The position numbers and the translations under genes are program-made. A stretch of DNA of 64,000 bases, taken from JAASSS01 sp021767745 (GTDB lineage: Bacteria > Pseudomonadota > Gammaproteobacteria > UBA5335). The first letter of the stretch is position 1, and every line of letters begins with the position of its first letter. The stretch spans positions 1 to 64,000 of the forward strand of contig JAXHVN010000053.1 in the NCBI GenBank assembly GCA_034189165.1, given 5' to 3'. The notes below the pieces were generated by a model. That model did not search any database and was not told where the DNA came from. It saw only the letters and a list, made by a program, of their open reading frames with translations. Positions 1 to 8,570 of this stretch are shown here, piece by piece.

Positions 1-1
1 G

Positions 2-75
2 TGGAGCGGGTGATGGGAATCGAACCCACGTCATCAGCTTGGGAAGCTGAGGTTCTACCATTGAACTACACCCGC
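2..75 (-). tRNA. tRNA-Gly (anticodon CCC)
   Basis: The reverse complement folds as a full cloverleaf: acceptor GCGGGTG pairs with CACCCGC, the D arm is GTTC/GAAC, the anticodon loop TTCCCAA reads CCC, the T arm is GTGGG/CCCAC, and CCA is encoded. It closely resembles E. coli glyU. It is transcribed leftwards, away from the thiamine genes. Confidence 0.97.
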
Positions 76-124
76 GCAGGCATCGTATTCTGGGCGCTCG
101 GCGGCACGCTGTAAACTGAATGGG

Positions 125-140
125 ACAGGCGTTCGCCTGT
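125..140. other. Small hairpin upstream of thiS
   Basis: ACAGGC-GTTC-GCCTGT is a perfect 6-bp stem with a tetraloop in the 134-bp spacer between tRNA-Gly and thiS. I looked here for a TPP riboswitch and did not find the conserved THI-box core, so the role of the hairpin is unknown. Confidence 0.3.
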
Positions 141-209
141 GGCCCCGCGGACGGTTTGCCTTCGGCGCCGGCAGCGGGCGTGCCGTCGCTTTTCCATCCG
201 GAGTCAACC

Positions 210-410
210 ATGCAGATCCTGCTGAACGGAGAGCCCCGGGACGTCGCCCCGACGGCCTCGCTGGCGGCGCTCATCGAGGCCGAGGCGCTGGCCGGCCGGC
301 GTATCGCGGTGGAGCTGAACGGGGAGATCGTGCCGCGCAGCACGCATCAGACGGTGACGCTGCAGCCGGGCGATCGGGTCGAAGTCGTCCACGCGATCGG
401 TGGCGGTTGA
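210..410 (+). CDS. thiS: Sulfur carrier protein ThiS
   Basis: This 66-residue ubiquitin-like protein begins MQILLNGEP and ends in a Gly-Gly-Gly tail. In this family the C-terminal glycine is adenylated and thiocarboxylated to carry sulfur for the thiazole ring of thiamine. The ATG at 210 is chosen because CGGAG lies 9 bases upstream and the family normally starts at this strand; the reading frame is open upstream to 120 without family similarity. It is directly followed by thiG. No dedicated thiF is next to it, so the MoeB at 51.4 kb may supply the adenylation step (inference). Confidence 0.93.
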   Translation: MQILLNGEPRDVAPTASLAALIEAEALAGRRIAVELNGEIVPRSTHQTVTLQPGDRVEVVHAIGGG

Positions 411-412
411 AC

Positions 413-1210
413 ATGTCGGCGCAGAGCAGGGGCGACACCGCGCTCACTCTCGGCGGGCGGCGCTTCGAATCGCGCCTGCTGGTCGGCACCGGCAAGTACC
501 GCGATCTGGCACAGACGCAGCAGGCGGTGGAGGCCAGCGGCGCCGAGATCGTGACGGTGGCCATCCGGCGCACGAACATCGGCCAGGATCCGTCGCAGCC
601 GAACCTGCTGGATGTGCTCGATCCTGCCCGCTACACGATCCTGCCGAACACGGCCGGCTGCTTCGATGCCGACACCGCCGTCCGCACCTGCCGGCTGGCG
701 CGTGAGCTGCTGGACGGCGCGGGCCTGGTGAAGCTCGAGGTGCTGGGCGATGAGCAGACGCTCTATCCGGATATCGCCGCCACGGTCGAGGCTGCCGAGC
801 GGCTGGTCGCCGATGGCTTCGAGGTGATGGTCTACACCAACGACGATCCCATCATCGCGCGCCGGCTGGAGGCGATCGGCTGCGTGGCCATCATGCCGCT
901 GGGTTCGCTGATCGGTTCGGGCATGGGCATCGTCAACCCGTGGAACATCCTCACCATCGTCGAACGGGCGCAGGTGCCGGTGATCGTGGACGCGGGCGTC
1001 GGTACGGCCTCCGATGCCGCCGCCGCCATGGAGCTCGGGTGTGATGGCGTGCTGATGAACACCGCCATCGCCGGTGCGCGCGATCCCGTGCTGATGGCGA
1101 GCGCCATGCGCAAGGCCGTGGCGGCCGGGCGCGAGGCCTTCCTCGCCGGGCGCATCCCGCGCAAGCGCTTTGCCAGCGCCTCATCGCCACTCGCCGGCAC
1201 CTTCTTCTAG
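413..1210 (+). CDS. thiG: Thiazole synthase ThiG
   Basis: ThiG condenses 1-deoxy-D-xylulose 5-phosphate, dehydroglycine and ThiS-thiocarboxylate into the thiazole phosphate of thiamine. The 265-residue TIM-barrel protein has the expected length. It carries GTGKY near the N-terminus, a VKLEVLGD segment holding the Schiff-base lysine, and the phosphate-binding segments DAGVGTASDAAAAMELG and NTAIAGARDP. The ATG at 413 lies two bases after the thiS stop; a TTG at 407 overlapping that stop is an alternative start. Cotranscription with thiS is very likely. Confidence 0.96.
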   Translation: MSAQSRGDTALTLGGRRFESRLLVGTGKYRDLAQTQQAVEASGAEIVTVAIRRTNIGQDPSQPNLLDVLDPARYTILPNTAGCFDADTAVRTCRLARELLDGAGLVKLEVLGDEQTLYPDIAATVEAAERLVADGFEVMVYTNDDPIIARRLEAIGCVAIMPLGSLIGSGMGIVNPWNILTIVERAQVPVIVDAGVGTASDAAAAMELGCDGVLMNTAIAGARDPVLMASAMRKAVAAGREAFLAGRIPRKRFASASSPLAGTFF

Positions 1211-1220
1211 TCGACGGCGC

Positions 1221-1928
1221 ATGAGCGAGTCGCCAGAGGTGCCGACCGCCGGGCGGGACCGGCCGATCCGCAGCTTCGTGCGTCGTGCGGGTCGGCTGAC
1301 ACCCGGTCAGACGCGTGCGCTCGAGACGCTGCTGCCGGCGCGGGCGCTGCCGGCCACCGGTCCGCTCGATCTCGACGCCCTATTCGGCCGGCGGGCCCCG
1401 CGGGTGCTGGAGATCGGCTTCGGCAATGGCGAGGCGCTGCTGGATTGGGCCATGCGCCATCCAGAGCACGACGTACTGGGCCTGGAGGTGCATCCGCCGG
1501 GCGTCGGCCACGCGCTGCTGGCGGCCGAGGCCGAGGGGCTCGGCAACCTGCGCATCGGCATGCTCGATGCGGTCGAGGTGCTGGCCCGCCTGCCGGCGGC
1601 GAGCCTGATCCGCATCAACGTGTACTTCCCCGATCCCTGGCACAAGAAGCGGCACCACAAGCGGCGGCTGATCCGCCCGGCCGTGGTGGCTCGCATGGCC
1701 GAGGTGCTGGCCGCGGGTGGGCTGTTGCATCTGGCGACGGACTGGGCGGACTACGCCGAGCACATGCACGCGGTACTGGCGGCGACGCCGGCGCTGGTGA
1801 ATACCAGCGAGAGCGGACCTTACGTGCCGCGGCCGGCCGAGCGGCCGCAGACGCGATTCGAGCGTCGCGGACTGCGGCGCGGCCACGGGGTGTACGACCT
1901 CATCTACGCCCGCCGACCGCCGACCTGA
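1221..1928 (+). CDS. trmB: tRNA (guanine-N7-)-methyltransferase
   Basis: TrmB makes m7G46 in the variable loop of tRNAs using S-adenosylmethionine. The 235-residue protein has a Rossmann SAM site (LEIGFGNGE, about residues 56-64) and the family signature FPDPWHKKRHHKRR in the middle. It starts 10 bases after thiG, and thiS-thiG-trmB is a conserved order in Pseudomonas relatives, so it is probably the last gene of the same operon. Confidence 0.96.
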   Translation: MSESPEVPTAGRDRPIRSFVRRAGRLTPGQTRALETLLPARALPATGPLDLDALFGRRAPRVLEIGFGNGEALLDWAMRHPEHDVLGLEVHPPGVGHALLAAEAEGLGNLRIGMLDAVEVLARLPAASLIRINVYFPDPWHKKRHHKRRLIRPAVVARMAEVLAAGGLLHLATDWADYAEHMHAVLAATPALVNTSESGPYVPRPAERPQTRFERRGLRRGHGVYDLIYARRPPT

Positions 1929-1965
1929 CGGCTGGGCGGTGGGCGCCGGCCGGGGCGCCGGGGCA

Positions 1966-1974
1966 TGCTAGACT
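1966..1974 (+). promoter_or_regulatory. Candidate extended -10 promoter for the phosphoribulokinase gene
   Basis: TGC-TAGACT has the form TGn plus a -10 hexamer matching TATAAT at 4 of 6 positions. It lies in the trmB-prk spacer about 35 bases before the ATG at 2010. No good -35 is visible, as is common for extended -10 promoters. Confidence 0.35.
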
Positions 1975-2009
1975 CGCCCGTTGCCTCCCACTCCTGCGTA
2001 ACCTCGAAC

Positions 2010-2906
2010 ATGTCGGTATTGCATCCGATCGTCGCCGTCACCGGGTCTTCCGGCGCGGGTACCAGCACCGTACGGGTGGCCTTCGAGCACATGTTCCGGC
2101 GGATGAACGTGAACAGCGCCTTCATCGAGGGCGACAGCTTCCACGCCTACGACCGCGAGGCCATGCGCGAGCAGATGCACCGTGCCAGCGTGCGCGGCGA
2201 GAAGTTCAGCCATTTCGGTCCTGCCGCCAATCTGTTCGACCGGCTGGAGTCGCTGTTCGAAAGCTATGGGCGGACGGGGACGGGCGACTACCGCCAGTAC
2301 CTGCACACGGCGGCCGAGGCGGCGGCCTTTGGCCAGAAGCCGGGCACGTTCACGCCGTGGGAACCGCTCCCGGGCGGCACCGACCTGCTGCTCTACGAGG
2401 GGCTGCACGGCGGCCTGGTCACCGATCGGGTGAACGTCGCGCAGCACGTGGACCTGCTGATCGGGGTGACGCCGATCATCAACCTGGAGTGGATCCAGAA
2501 GATTCATCGGGACACGCGCGAGCGGGGCTACAGCCAGGAGAGCGTGACCGACACGATCATGCGGCGCATGCACGACTACGTGCACTACATCGTGCCGCAG
2601 TTCTCGAACTCGGACATCAACTTCCAGCGCGTGCCGACGGTCGACACCTCCAATCCCTTCGTCGCCGAGGACATCCCCACGGCAGACGAAAGCTTCGTGG
2701 TCATCCGCTTCAACGATCCGCGCAAGCTGCCGGTGGACTTCCCCTACCTGCTGAACATGCTGAACGGCTCGTTCATGTCGCGGCGCAACACGATCGTGAT
2801 TCCCGGCGGCAAGCTCGGGTTCGCGATGGAAATCGTGCTGATGCCGATCATCGAGCAGTTGCTGGAGCGCCGCCGCGCCGCGCGCTCGCTGTCCGCGCAG
2901 CCCTAG
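2010..2906 (+). CDS. Phosphoribulokinase (PrkB/CbbP type)
   Basis: The family phosphorylates ribulose 5-phosphate to ribulose 1,5-bisphosphate. The 298-residue protein opens with a P-loop, VTGSSGAGTST. It then shows GDSFHAYDR, FGPAANLFDRLE, TFTPWEPLPG, LYEGLHGG, PIINLEWIQKI and VPTVDTSNPF, the run of motifs shared by proteobacterial phosphoribulokinases including E. coli PrkB. The ATG at 2010 is preferred over in-frame ATG 1965 because similarity begins there. No RuBisCO gene is in the window, so a Calvin-cycle role cannot be assumed; PrkB-like members also occur in heterotrophs with no clear function. Confidence 0.9.
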   Translation: MSVLHPIVAVTGSSGAGTSTVRVAFEHMFRRMNVNSAFIEGDSFHAYDREAMREQMHRASVRGEKFSHFGPAANLFDRLESLFESYGRTGTGDYRQYLHTAAEAAAFGQKPGTFTPWEPLPGGTDLLLYEGLHGGLVTDRVNVAQHVDLLIGVTPIINLEWIQKIHRDTRERGYSQESVTDTIMRRMHDYVHYIVPQFSNSDINFQRVPTVDTSNPFVAEDIPTADESFVVIRFNDPRKLPVDFPYLLNMLNGSFMSRRNTIVIPGGKLGFAMEIVLMPIIEQLLERRRAARSLSAQP

Positions 2907-2972
2907 CGCCAGAGGGAACCAAGCTGCGGCCGGTGGCTCGAAGCGCTACCCGCCACATCCCCGGAAAGTCGC

Positions 2973-3707
2973 ATGCTGCAGGCCCTGCTGTACGGAGGGC
3001 TCGCCTCCAGCGCGTTGTTGTTCGGCGCCGTGCTCGGCGCCCGCTGGCGCGCACCCGGCACCATCACCGGCGTGCTGCTCGCCTTCGCCAGCGGCTCGCT
3101 GATCGCCGCGCTGGCCTTCGAGCTGTTCCCGGAGGCGGCCGAACTGGGCGGCCTGTGGCCCGCGGGGATCGCACTGTTGCTGGGTGGAGCGAGCTTCACG
3201 GTGCTGAACAACGCCATCGACTCGCACGTGGCGGGCGCCGCCGGACCCCGGCTCGACCAGCAGGCGATGCAGCGCGAGGGTGCGGGCAACGGTCTTGGCT
3301 GGGCGCTGGTGGCGGCGGTGACACTGGACGGGCTGCCGGAGAATCTCGCCCTGGGTGTCTCCCTCAACGCCAGCGCGAGCCTGGCGCTGCTGGTGGCCAT
3401 CTTCGTCTCCAACTTCCCCGAAGCTCTGGTAGGCGCGCTGGCGATGCGCGAGGGCGGCAGCTCGAGTCGCCGGGTCGTTGGCATCTGGGGCGCCACCGGC
3501 GCGCTGCTGGCGCTGGCCGTCGTGCTCGGCCAGCTGCTCGGCGGGCTCGATCCGCTGGTGCTGGCGCTGCTGATGGCCTTTGCCGGCGGCGCCGTGTTGG
3601 CCTCGCTGGCCGATACGCTGATGCCGGAGGCATTCGAGAAGGGCCGGCCGTGGAACGCGTTTGCCACGGCGCTGGGATTCCTGTTGTCATTCGCTCTGTC
3701 CGGCTGA
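2973..3707 (+). CDS. ZIP-family metal ion transporter-like membrane protein
   Basis: This 244-residue polytopic membrane protein has about eight hydrophobic segments. Features expected of ZIP-type divalent metal transporters are visible: an FASGSLIAALAFELFPEA helix, a TLDGLPENLALGV helix (the HxxPEG-like region, here DGLPEN) and a SNFPEALVGALAM helix. The substrate cannot be read from sequence; zinc, iron or manganese is typical. Replacement of the usual histidine in the metal-site helix by Asp suggests a divergent member. It stands alone between prk and frmA, with SD-like GGAAAG before the ATG. Confidence 0.75.
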   Translation: MLQALLYGGLASSALLFGAVLGARWRAPGTITGVLLAFASGSLIAALAFELFPEAAELGGLWPAGIALLLGGASFTVLNNAIDSHVAGAAGPRLDQQAMQREGAGNGLGWALVAAVTLDGLPENLALGVSLNASASLALLVAIFVSNFPEALVGALAMREGGSSSRRVVGIWGATGALLALAVVLGQLLGGLDPLVLALLMAFAGGAVLASLADTLMPEAFEKGRPWNAFATALGFLLSFALSG

Positions 3708-3742
3708 CGATGCCGGCCGACCCCGGGAAACGAGGAGTACCG

Positions 3743-4852
3743 ATGAAATCTCGCGCTGCCGTCGCCTACAGGGCGGGTGAGCCGCTGGTGATCGAGGAGG
3801 TCGATGTCGCCGAGCCCCGGGCTGGCGAGGTGCGCGTGCGACTGGTGGCGACCGGCGTCTGCCACACCGACGCCTACACGCTTTCGGGCGCCGATCCGGA
3901 GGGGCTGTTCCCGGCGATCCTCGGCCACGAGGGCGCGGGCGTGGTGGAATCGGTAGGGCCGGGCGTTAGCACAGTGCGGCCGGGCGATCATGTGATCCCG
4001 CTCTATACCGCCGAGTGCGGTGTGTGCAAGTTCTGCCGCTCCGGCAAGACCAACCTCTGCGGCGCCGTGCGCCAGACGCAGGGCCAGGGTGTGATGCCGG
4101 ATGGCAGCTCGCGCTTTTCGCTGCGGGGCGAGCCCATCTACCACTACATGGGCACGTCCACGTTCTCGGAGTACACCGTGCTGCCGGAGATCTCGGTGGC
4201 CCGCATCGCGCCCGGGGCCCCGCTGGAGAAGGTCTGCCTGCTGGGCTGCGGCATCACCACCGGCATCGGCGCGGTCCGCAAGACCGCCCAGGTGGAGCCG
4301 GGGGCGAGTGTGGCGGTCTTCGGGCTCGGCGGCATTGGGCTGTCGGTGATTCAGGGCGCGAAGCTCGCGGGCGCGGGCCGGATCATCGGCGTCGACCTGA
4401 ACCCGGCCAAGTTCGAGCTGGCACGCCGCTTCGGCGCCACCGATCTCGTCGATCCGAGCGAGCACGAGCAGTCGATCGTGGAGGTCATCGTCGCCATGAC
4501 CGACGGCGGCGTGGACTATTCCTTCGAGTGCATCGGCAATGTCGGGGTGATGCGCCAGGCGCTGGAGTGCTGCCACAAGGGCTGGGGGGTCGCCACCGTC
4601 ATCGGCGTGGCTGGAGCCGGCGAGGAGATCGCGACGCGGCCCTTCCAGCTGGTCACCGGCCGTACCTGGCAGGGCTCGGCCTTCGGTGGCGTCAAGGGGC
4701 GCAGCGAGCTGCCCGGCATGGTGGAGCAGTACCTGCACGGCGACATCGAGATCGATCCGTACGTGACGCATACGATGCCGCTGGAGGACATCAACCGGGC
4801 CTTCGAGCTGATGCACGCCGGCGAGAGCATTCGCTCGGTCATCCTTTTCTAG
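3743..4852 (+). CDS. frmA: S-(hydroxymethyl)glutathione dehydrogenase / class III alcohol dehydrogenase
   Basis: FrmA oxidises the spontaneous formaldehyde-glutathione adduct to S-formylglutathione with NAD. The 369-residue protein has catalytic zinc ligands in GVCHTDA (Cys40) and GHEGAG (His62). The structural zinc cysteines are 92, 95, 98 and 106 (CGVCKFC...NLC), and the Rossmann motif is GLGGIG. The ATG at 3743 has GAGGAG upstream. The hydrolase for its product follows at once, forming the glutathione-dependent formaldehyde detoxification pair; glutathione synthesis genes lie at 33-35 kb. Confidence 0.96.
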   Translation: MKSRAAVAYRAGEPLVIEEVDVAEPRAGEVRVRLVATGVCHTDAYTLSGADPEGLFPAILGHEGAGVVESVGPGVSTVRPGDHVIPLYTAECGVCKFCRSGKTNLCGAVRQTQGQGVMPDGSSRFSLRGEPIYHYMGTSTFSEYTVLPEISVARIAPGAPLEKVCLLGCGITTGIGAVRKTAQVEPGASVAVFGLGGIGLSVIQGAKLAGAGRIIGVDLNPAKFELARRFGATDLVDPSEHEQSIVEVIVAMTDGGVDYSFECIGNVGVMRQALECCHKGWGVATVIGVAGAGEEIATRPFQLVTGRTWQGSAFGGVKGRSELPGMVEQYLHGDIEIDPYVTHTMPLEDINRAFELMHAGESIRSVILF

Positions 4853-4866
4853 CGCAGGAGATGCTC

Positions 4867-5715
4867 GTGGAGACAGCACCGGAACGGCTGGAGGCGCATC
4901 GGTGCTTCGGCGGCACCCAGTTGCGGCTGCGTCACGATTCGGCGGTGCTCGGCTGCCCGATGCACTTCTCGCTCTTTCTGCCACCGCAGGCCGACTCAGG
5001 TCCGGTGCCGGTGCTCTGGTGGCTCTCCGGGTTGACCTGCACGGATGAGAATTTCGTGCAGAAGGCCGGCGCCCAGCGCCAGGCCGCGGCGCTCGGCCTT
5101 GCCATCGTCTGTCCGGATACCAGCCCGCGGGGCCTTGGCCTGCCGGGCGAGGAGACGGATTGGGACTTCGGTACCGGTGCCGGCTATTACGTCAACGCGA
5201 CGCAGGCGCCCTGGGCGGCACACTACCGCATGTACGACTACGTGACCGCGGAGCTGCCGGCTCTGGTGCGACGCCATTTCCCGCTGGCACCGGCGGAGGC
5301 GATCAGCGGGCATTCGATGGGCGGGCATGGCGCACTGGTCTGCGCCCTGCGTCAGCCGGGCCGTTATGCCGCTGTTTCGGCGTTGGCGCCGATCAGCCAT
5401 CCCAGCGTCTCGCCATGGGGTCGCAAGGCATTCGGGCGACTGCTGGGGCAGGATGAATCGGCCTGGTCGGATTACGATGCCTGCACACTGATCGAGCGGG
5501 GCGCGCGCCTGCCGGCGCTGCTGGTCGACCAGGGCGAGGACGATCCTTTCCGCGAGACGCAGCTCATGCCCGAGCACCTGCGGGCGGCCTGCGAGAGAGC
5601 CGGTCAGCCGCTGCAGCTGCGCCTGCAGCCCGGCTACGACCATAGCTACTTCTTCGTCGCGACCTTCATCGACGCCCATCTGGCCCACGCCGCCCGCGGC
5701 CTGGGCCTGGACTGA
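4867..5715 (+). CDS. fghA: S-formylglutathione hydrolase
   Basis: FghA hydrolyses S-formylglutathione to formate and glutathione, completing the FrmA pathway. It is an esterase-D alpha/beta hydrolase of about 282 residues, with the nucleophile serine in GHSMGGHGAL, aspartate in DQGEDDPF and histidine in GYDHSYFF near the C-terminus. The start needs care: AGGAG at 4856-4860 abuts ATG 4861 with no spacer but lies 6 bases before the in-frame GTG 4867, so the GTG is preferred. The gene is 14 bases from the frmA stop and surely cotranscribed. Confidence 0.94.
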   Translation: METAPERLEAHRCFGGTQLRLRHDSAVLGCPMHFSLFLPPQADSGPVPVLWWLSGLTCTDENFVQKAGAQRQAAALGLAIVCPDTSPRGLGLPGEETDWDFGTGAGYYVNATQAPWAAHYRMYDYVTAELPALVRRHFPLAPAEAISGHSMGGHGALVCALRQPGRYAAVSALAPISHPSVSPWGRKAFGRLLGQDESAWSDYDACTLIERGARLPALLVDQGEDDPFRETQLMPEHLRAACERAGQPLQLRLQPGYDHSYFFVATFIDAHLAHAARGLGLD

Positions 5716-5756
5716 ATGAGCCGCGCCGGCATCCTGTTGGTGGCACGGCTCGGGTC

Positions 5757-6562
5757 GTGAGCGAGGTGCGGACGCAATCGGCGGTGCCGGATGTCGCCGC
5801 GGCCCGGCTGATGCGCCGAGCGACGTATGCCGCGGTGGGTGTGGCCGGCGTGCTGGTGCTGCTGAAGGTGGCGGCGTATCTGATCACCGGCTCCGTGGCG
5901 CTGCTGTCCAGCCTGATCGACAGCGCGCTCGACGCTGCGGCCTCGCTGGTGAATCTGGTCGCCGTGCGCCAGGCATTGCAGCCGGCCGATCCGGAGCACC
6001 GCTTCGGCCATGGCAAGGCGGAACCGCTGGCAGGTCTCGGGCAGGCTGCCTTCATCAGCGGCTCCAGCGTGTTCCTGATCGTGGAGGCGCTGGGCCGCCT
6101 GTTGTCGCCGGCGCCGGTCACCGAGGGCGGCGTCGGCATCGCGGTGATGCTCTTCGCCATCGTGGCGACCTTCGTCCTGGTGGGCTATCAGCGTCATGTG
6201 GTGGCGCGTACGGGGTCGGTCGCCATCGCCGCGGACGGTGTGCATTACACGGGCGACGTGCTGATCAATCTCAGCGTGATTGCGTCGATCGTGCTGGCGG
6301 ACTACCTCGGCTTTGGCTACGCCGACCCGCTGTTCGCGCTGGCGATCGCGGCCTACCTGCTGTTCAATGCGCGTGGCATCTTCCGCTCCAGCCTGGATCT
6401 GCTGATGGATCGCGAGCTGCCGGATGCCGATCGGGCGCGGATTCTCTCGATGGCTCGCGCGCATCCGCAGGTGGTGGATGCGCACGATCTGCGGACTCGC
6501 TCCAGCGGTCAGCAGACGTTCATCCAGCTGCACCTGGAGATGGCCCCGCACCTGCCACTGGT
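5757..6562 (+). CDS. Cation diffusion facilitator, FieF type (3' end lost in assembly gap)
   Basis: The first 268 residues of a CDF-family proton-coupled metal exporter are visible. Six hydrophobic segments are present, with DSALDAAASLVN and HRFGHGKAEPLAGL, which resemble the metal-site and histidine motifs of E. coli FieF (Fe/Zn efflux), and HYTGDVLINL in the fifth membrane segment. The C-terminal cytoplasmic dimerisation domain has begun (HPQVVDAHDLRTR) when the sequence runs into N. The start is GTG 5757 with no clear ribosome site. About 30 residues are probably missing. Confidence 0.88.
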
Positions 6563-6662
6563 NNNNNNNNNNNNNNNNNNNNNNNNNNNNNNNNNNNNNN
6601 NNNNNNNNNNNNNNNNNNNNNNNNNNNNNNNNNNNNNNNNNNNNNNNNNNNNNNNNNNNNNN
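6563..6662. other. Assembly gap (100 N), gap 1
   Basis: Exactly 100 N, a conventional placeholder for a gap of unknown length. It separates two convergent genes and removes the 3' ends of both. Confidence 0.99.
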
Positions 6663-7072
6663 CCGACGCCGCCGTAGCCGAAACCGGTTCCGTAGGGCAT
6701 CGCGCCGTAGTAGGGGAAACCACCCACGCCCACGCCGAGCGTGCTGCCGTAGCCGTAGAACCCCGCCGGCGTGTAGTAGGTGTCGACATCCACCTCCCGG
6801 TCCGTCTCATCGCTGACGATCTGGAACCAGGCGGCGCCCTCGCGCTGGGCGATCTCCGCCGCGCGGTACAGCAGATAGGTCTCCACCGTTTCCCGAGAGG
6901 TGACCTCATTGCCCTCGAACCGCACCCGGAAGCGGTTATCGTCGACCTGCGCGCTGGCATAGCCGGTCTGGTCATTCGGCCCGGCGGTGGGCTCGTAAGG
7001 GGTAGGGCCGGCGCAGGCGGCGAGTACGAGGACGCTGCCGATAGCGAATAAACGGGGTGCGGATGGGATCAC
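6663..7072 (-). CDS. Small lipoprotein with Gly/Tyr-rich C-terminus (3' end lost in gap)
   Basis: The protein begins at GTG 7072 with a signal peptide and lipobox LVLAAC (Cys20), so it is predicted to be an outer- or inner-membrane lipoprotein. The mature part (YASAQVDDNRFRVRFEGNE..YLLYRAAEIAQREG) resembles the CC0125/CC1285-type family of uncharacterised proteobacterial lipoproteins. It ends in glycine- and tyrosine-rich sequence before the gap. The function is unknown. It is convergent with the cation exporter, and its upstream neighbour on the same strand is the AlkB-like gene, 188 bases away. Confidence 0.72.
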
Positions 7073-7188
7073 GGGCTGTCTCTGTGTTGGCCAGGGATCC
7101 AGCCCACCGACTAGAGCAGCGTGGGCTGGGCACGTCTGAGGCAACAAAGAATCGCAGAAGTTCTGCCGGCAGCCGGCCCGCGGTAAGG

Positions 7189-7227
7189 GCGACTGGCCGT
7201 CGCGGTGGGTTGGCGGCGGCCAGTCGC
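7189..7227 (-). terminator. Long hairpin downstream of the AlkB-like gene
   Basis: A 15-bp stem (7189-7203 with 7213-7227, one G-U pair) closes a 9-base loop, 33 bases after the stop of the AlkB-like gene. No U-tract follows, so termination may need Rho or the hairpin may only protect the mRNA end. The rest of 7073-7259 holds no gene that I can support. Confidence 0.5.
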
Positions 7228-7259
7228 GGGTCAGGAGAAGAGCAGGTAAATGCCCTGAG

Positions 7260-8540
7260 TCAGGCCGGCAGCAGTGTGGGAATGTGGGCCTGACTCCGCT
7301 CTGGCTGTTCGCCACGCTCCGCGTAGTATTGCCGTGCGGCCGCGACCAGATCCGGAATGCCGCTGTTGAGGTTCTGCTGCATCGCCAGTTCCCGTTCCTC
7401 GGGCGTGGCCATGCGGTAGTCCCAGTCGAGCAGCTTGCCGGCAATCAGCTCGTTCCACAGTGGCGGGAACAGGGCGATCAGGAAGCTGACGCCGTAGCCG
7501 AACAGGGTGGTCGGCGCTTCTCCGGGATAGGCCTTCAGGTCCCAGAACTCCACGCTGGCATCGGCATGGTGATGCGAGTGCCGGGAGATGGCCACGGTGA
7601 CGTAGTAGCTCGCCGTATTGTTGCTGTTCCAGGCGTGGCGGACCTGCATCGGCTGCTCCGGTACCCGGACCAGTCCGTAATGCTCGATGTAGTTGGCGAG
7701 TTCCAGGATCACATGGGTGATGGCGCCCACGCCGAGGATGCCGATCAGTCCGTACCAGCCCGCGGCCCAGATGAAGAACGCAACGACCAGCAGTTCCATG
7801 CCCCAGCCGCGCAGTGCCCGGTTCTCCCAGGTCCAAGGGCTCTTGCGCATGCGGCGCAGGCGTTCGGCCTCCAGATCCCAGGTCATCTTCTTCTGGCCGA
7901 TGATCGAGCGGATCATGAAGTGATAGAAGTTCTCGCCCCGATAGGCCGTGGCCGGGTCGGCAGGCGTGCACACCAGGTTGTGGTGGCCGTAGGGGTGGCG
8001 GATCGAGAAGTGCGTAAACAGGCTGAACGCTTCGCCCAGCCGTCCCATGAACACCGCGAACGGGTTTTCCGTGCGGTGCGTCAGTTCATGGCCGACTGCG
8101 ATCGAGGCCAGGGCACCGGCCAGGCCGCCAAGGCCGATCACGCCGAGCGTGGTCCATACGCTGTCGTGGGCCGCATGCCGCGCCAGCACGTCGAGGCCGG
8201 TCAGCGACTCGATGAAACCGCCGAGCCCGAACAGGTCGCGTGGCAGTGCCATGTACCAGGCCACCATTACGATCATCGCGATCGCGACGATCTGACTCAC
8301 GTACTGTGCCGGATAGAAGATCCACGCCTGCGAGTAGGCGGGTTCCTCCTCGTACCGCTTCGAGAGCAGCTCCGCCAGCAGCAGCGCCACGACGATGGTC
8401 GCCAGAAAGGCCAGTGGCCAGATGCCACCCATGAGGGTGATCGGGATGCCGGCGAATATGAACCAGGTGCTGATAAAGAAGCGGTTGTACTTCCATAGCC
8501 TTTGGACAGTGCTCACTGCTCGTTCCTCCGTCGCGGCCAT
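7260..8540 (-). CDS. AlkB-family integral membrane diiron hydroxylase (alkane monooxygenase-like)
   Basis: This 426-residue membrane protein has all the histidine boxes of the family: HELTHR (151-156), HPYGHHNLV (182-190) and RHSHHHADA (320-328). It also has the NYIEHYGL segment (283-290) typical of AlkB alkane 1-monooxygenases. The third box departs from the usual LQRHSDHHA, so the substrate may not be a medium-chain alkane. Such enzymes need rubredoxin and rubredoxin reductase; neither is in the window. The ATG at 8540 gives the usual family length; an upstream in-frame start at 8627 would overlap the predicted promoter. It is divergent from an NsrR-like regulator, 230 bases away. Confidence 0.85.
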   Translation of the reverse strand: MAATEERAVSTVQRLWKYNRFFISTWFIFAGIPITLMGGIWPLAFLATIVVALLLAELLSKRYEEEPAYSQAWIFYPAQYVSQIVAIAMIVMVAWYMALPRDLFGLGGFIESLTGLDVLARHAAHDSVWTTLGVIGLGGLAGALASIAVGHELTHRTENPFAVFMGRLGEAFSLFTHFSIRHPYGHHNLVCTPADPATAYRGENFYHFMIRSIIGQKKMTWDLEAERLRRMRKSPWTWENRALRGWGMELLVVAFFIWAAGWYGLIGILGVGAITHVILELANYIEHYGLVRVPEQPMQVRHAWNSNNTASYYVTVAISRHSHHHADASVEFWDLKAYPGEAPTTLFGYGVSFLIALFPPLWNELIAGKLLDWDYRMATPEERELAMQQNLNSGIPDLVAAARQYYAERGEQPERSQAHIPTLLPA

Positions 8541-8570
8541 AGCCTGCACAGTTGCGAAGTACCGTCTCCC

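Noticed and set aside
76..209. TPP riboswitch before thiS
   Set aside because: The conserved THI-box core is not found. Only a short hairpin at 125-140 is present.
2010..2906. Uridine kinase instead of phosphoribulokinase
   Set aside because: Both share a P-loop fold, but FGPAANLFD, TFTPWEPLPG, INLEWIQKI and VPTVDTSNPF belong to the phosphoribulokinase family.
2903..4984. Minus-strand open frame of about 690 codons opposite the ZIP-like gene and frmA
   Set aside because: It is a shadow frame over two recognised genes, with no motif and no ribosome site.
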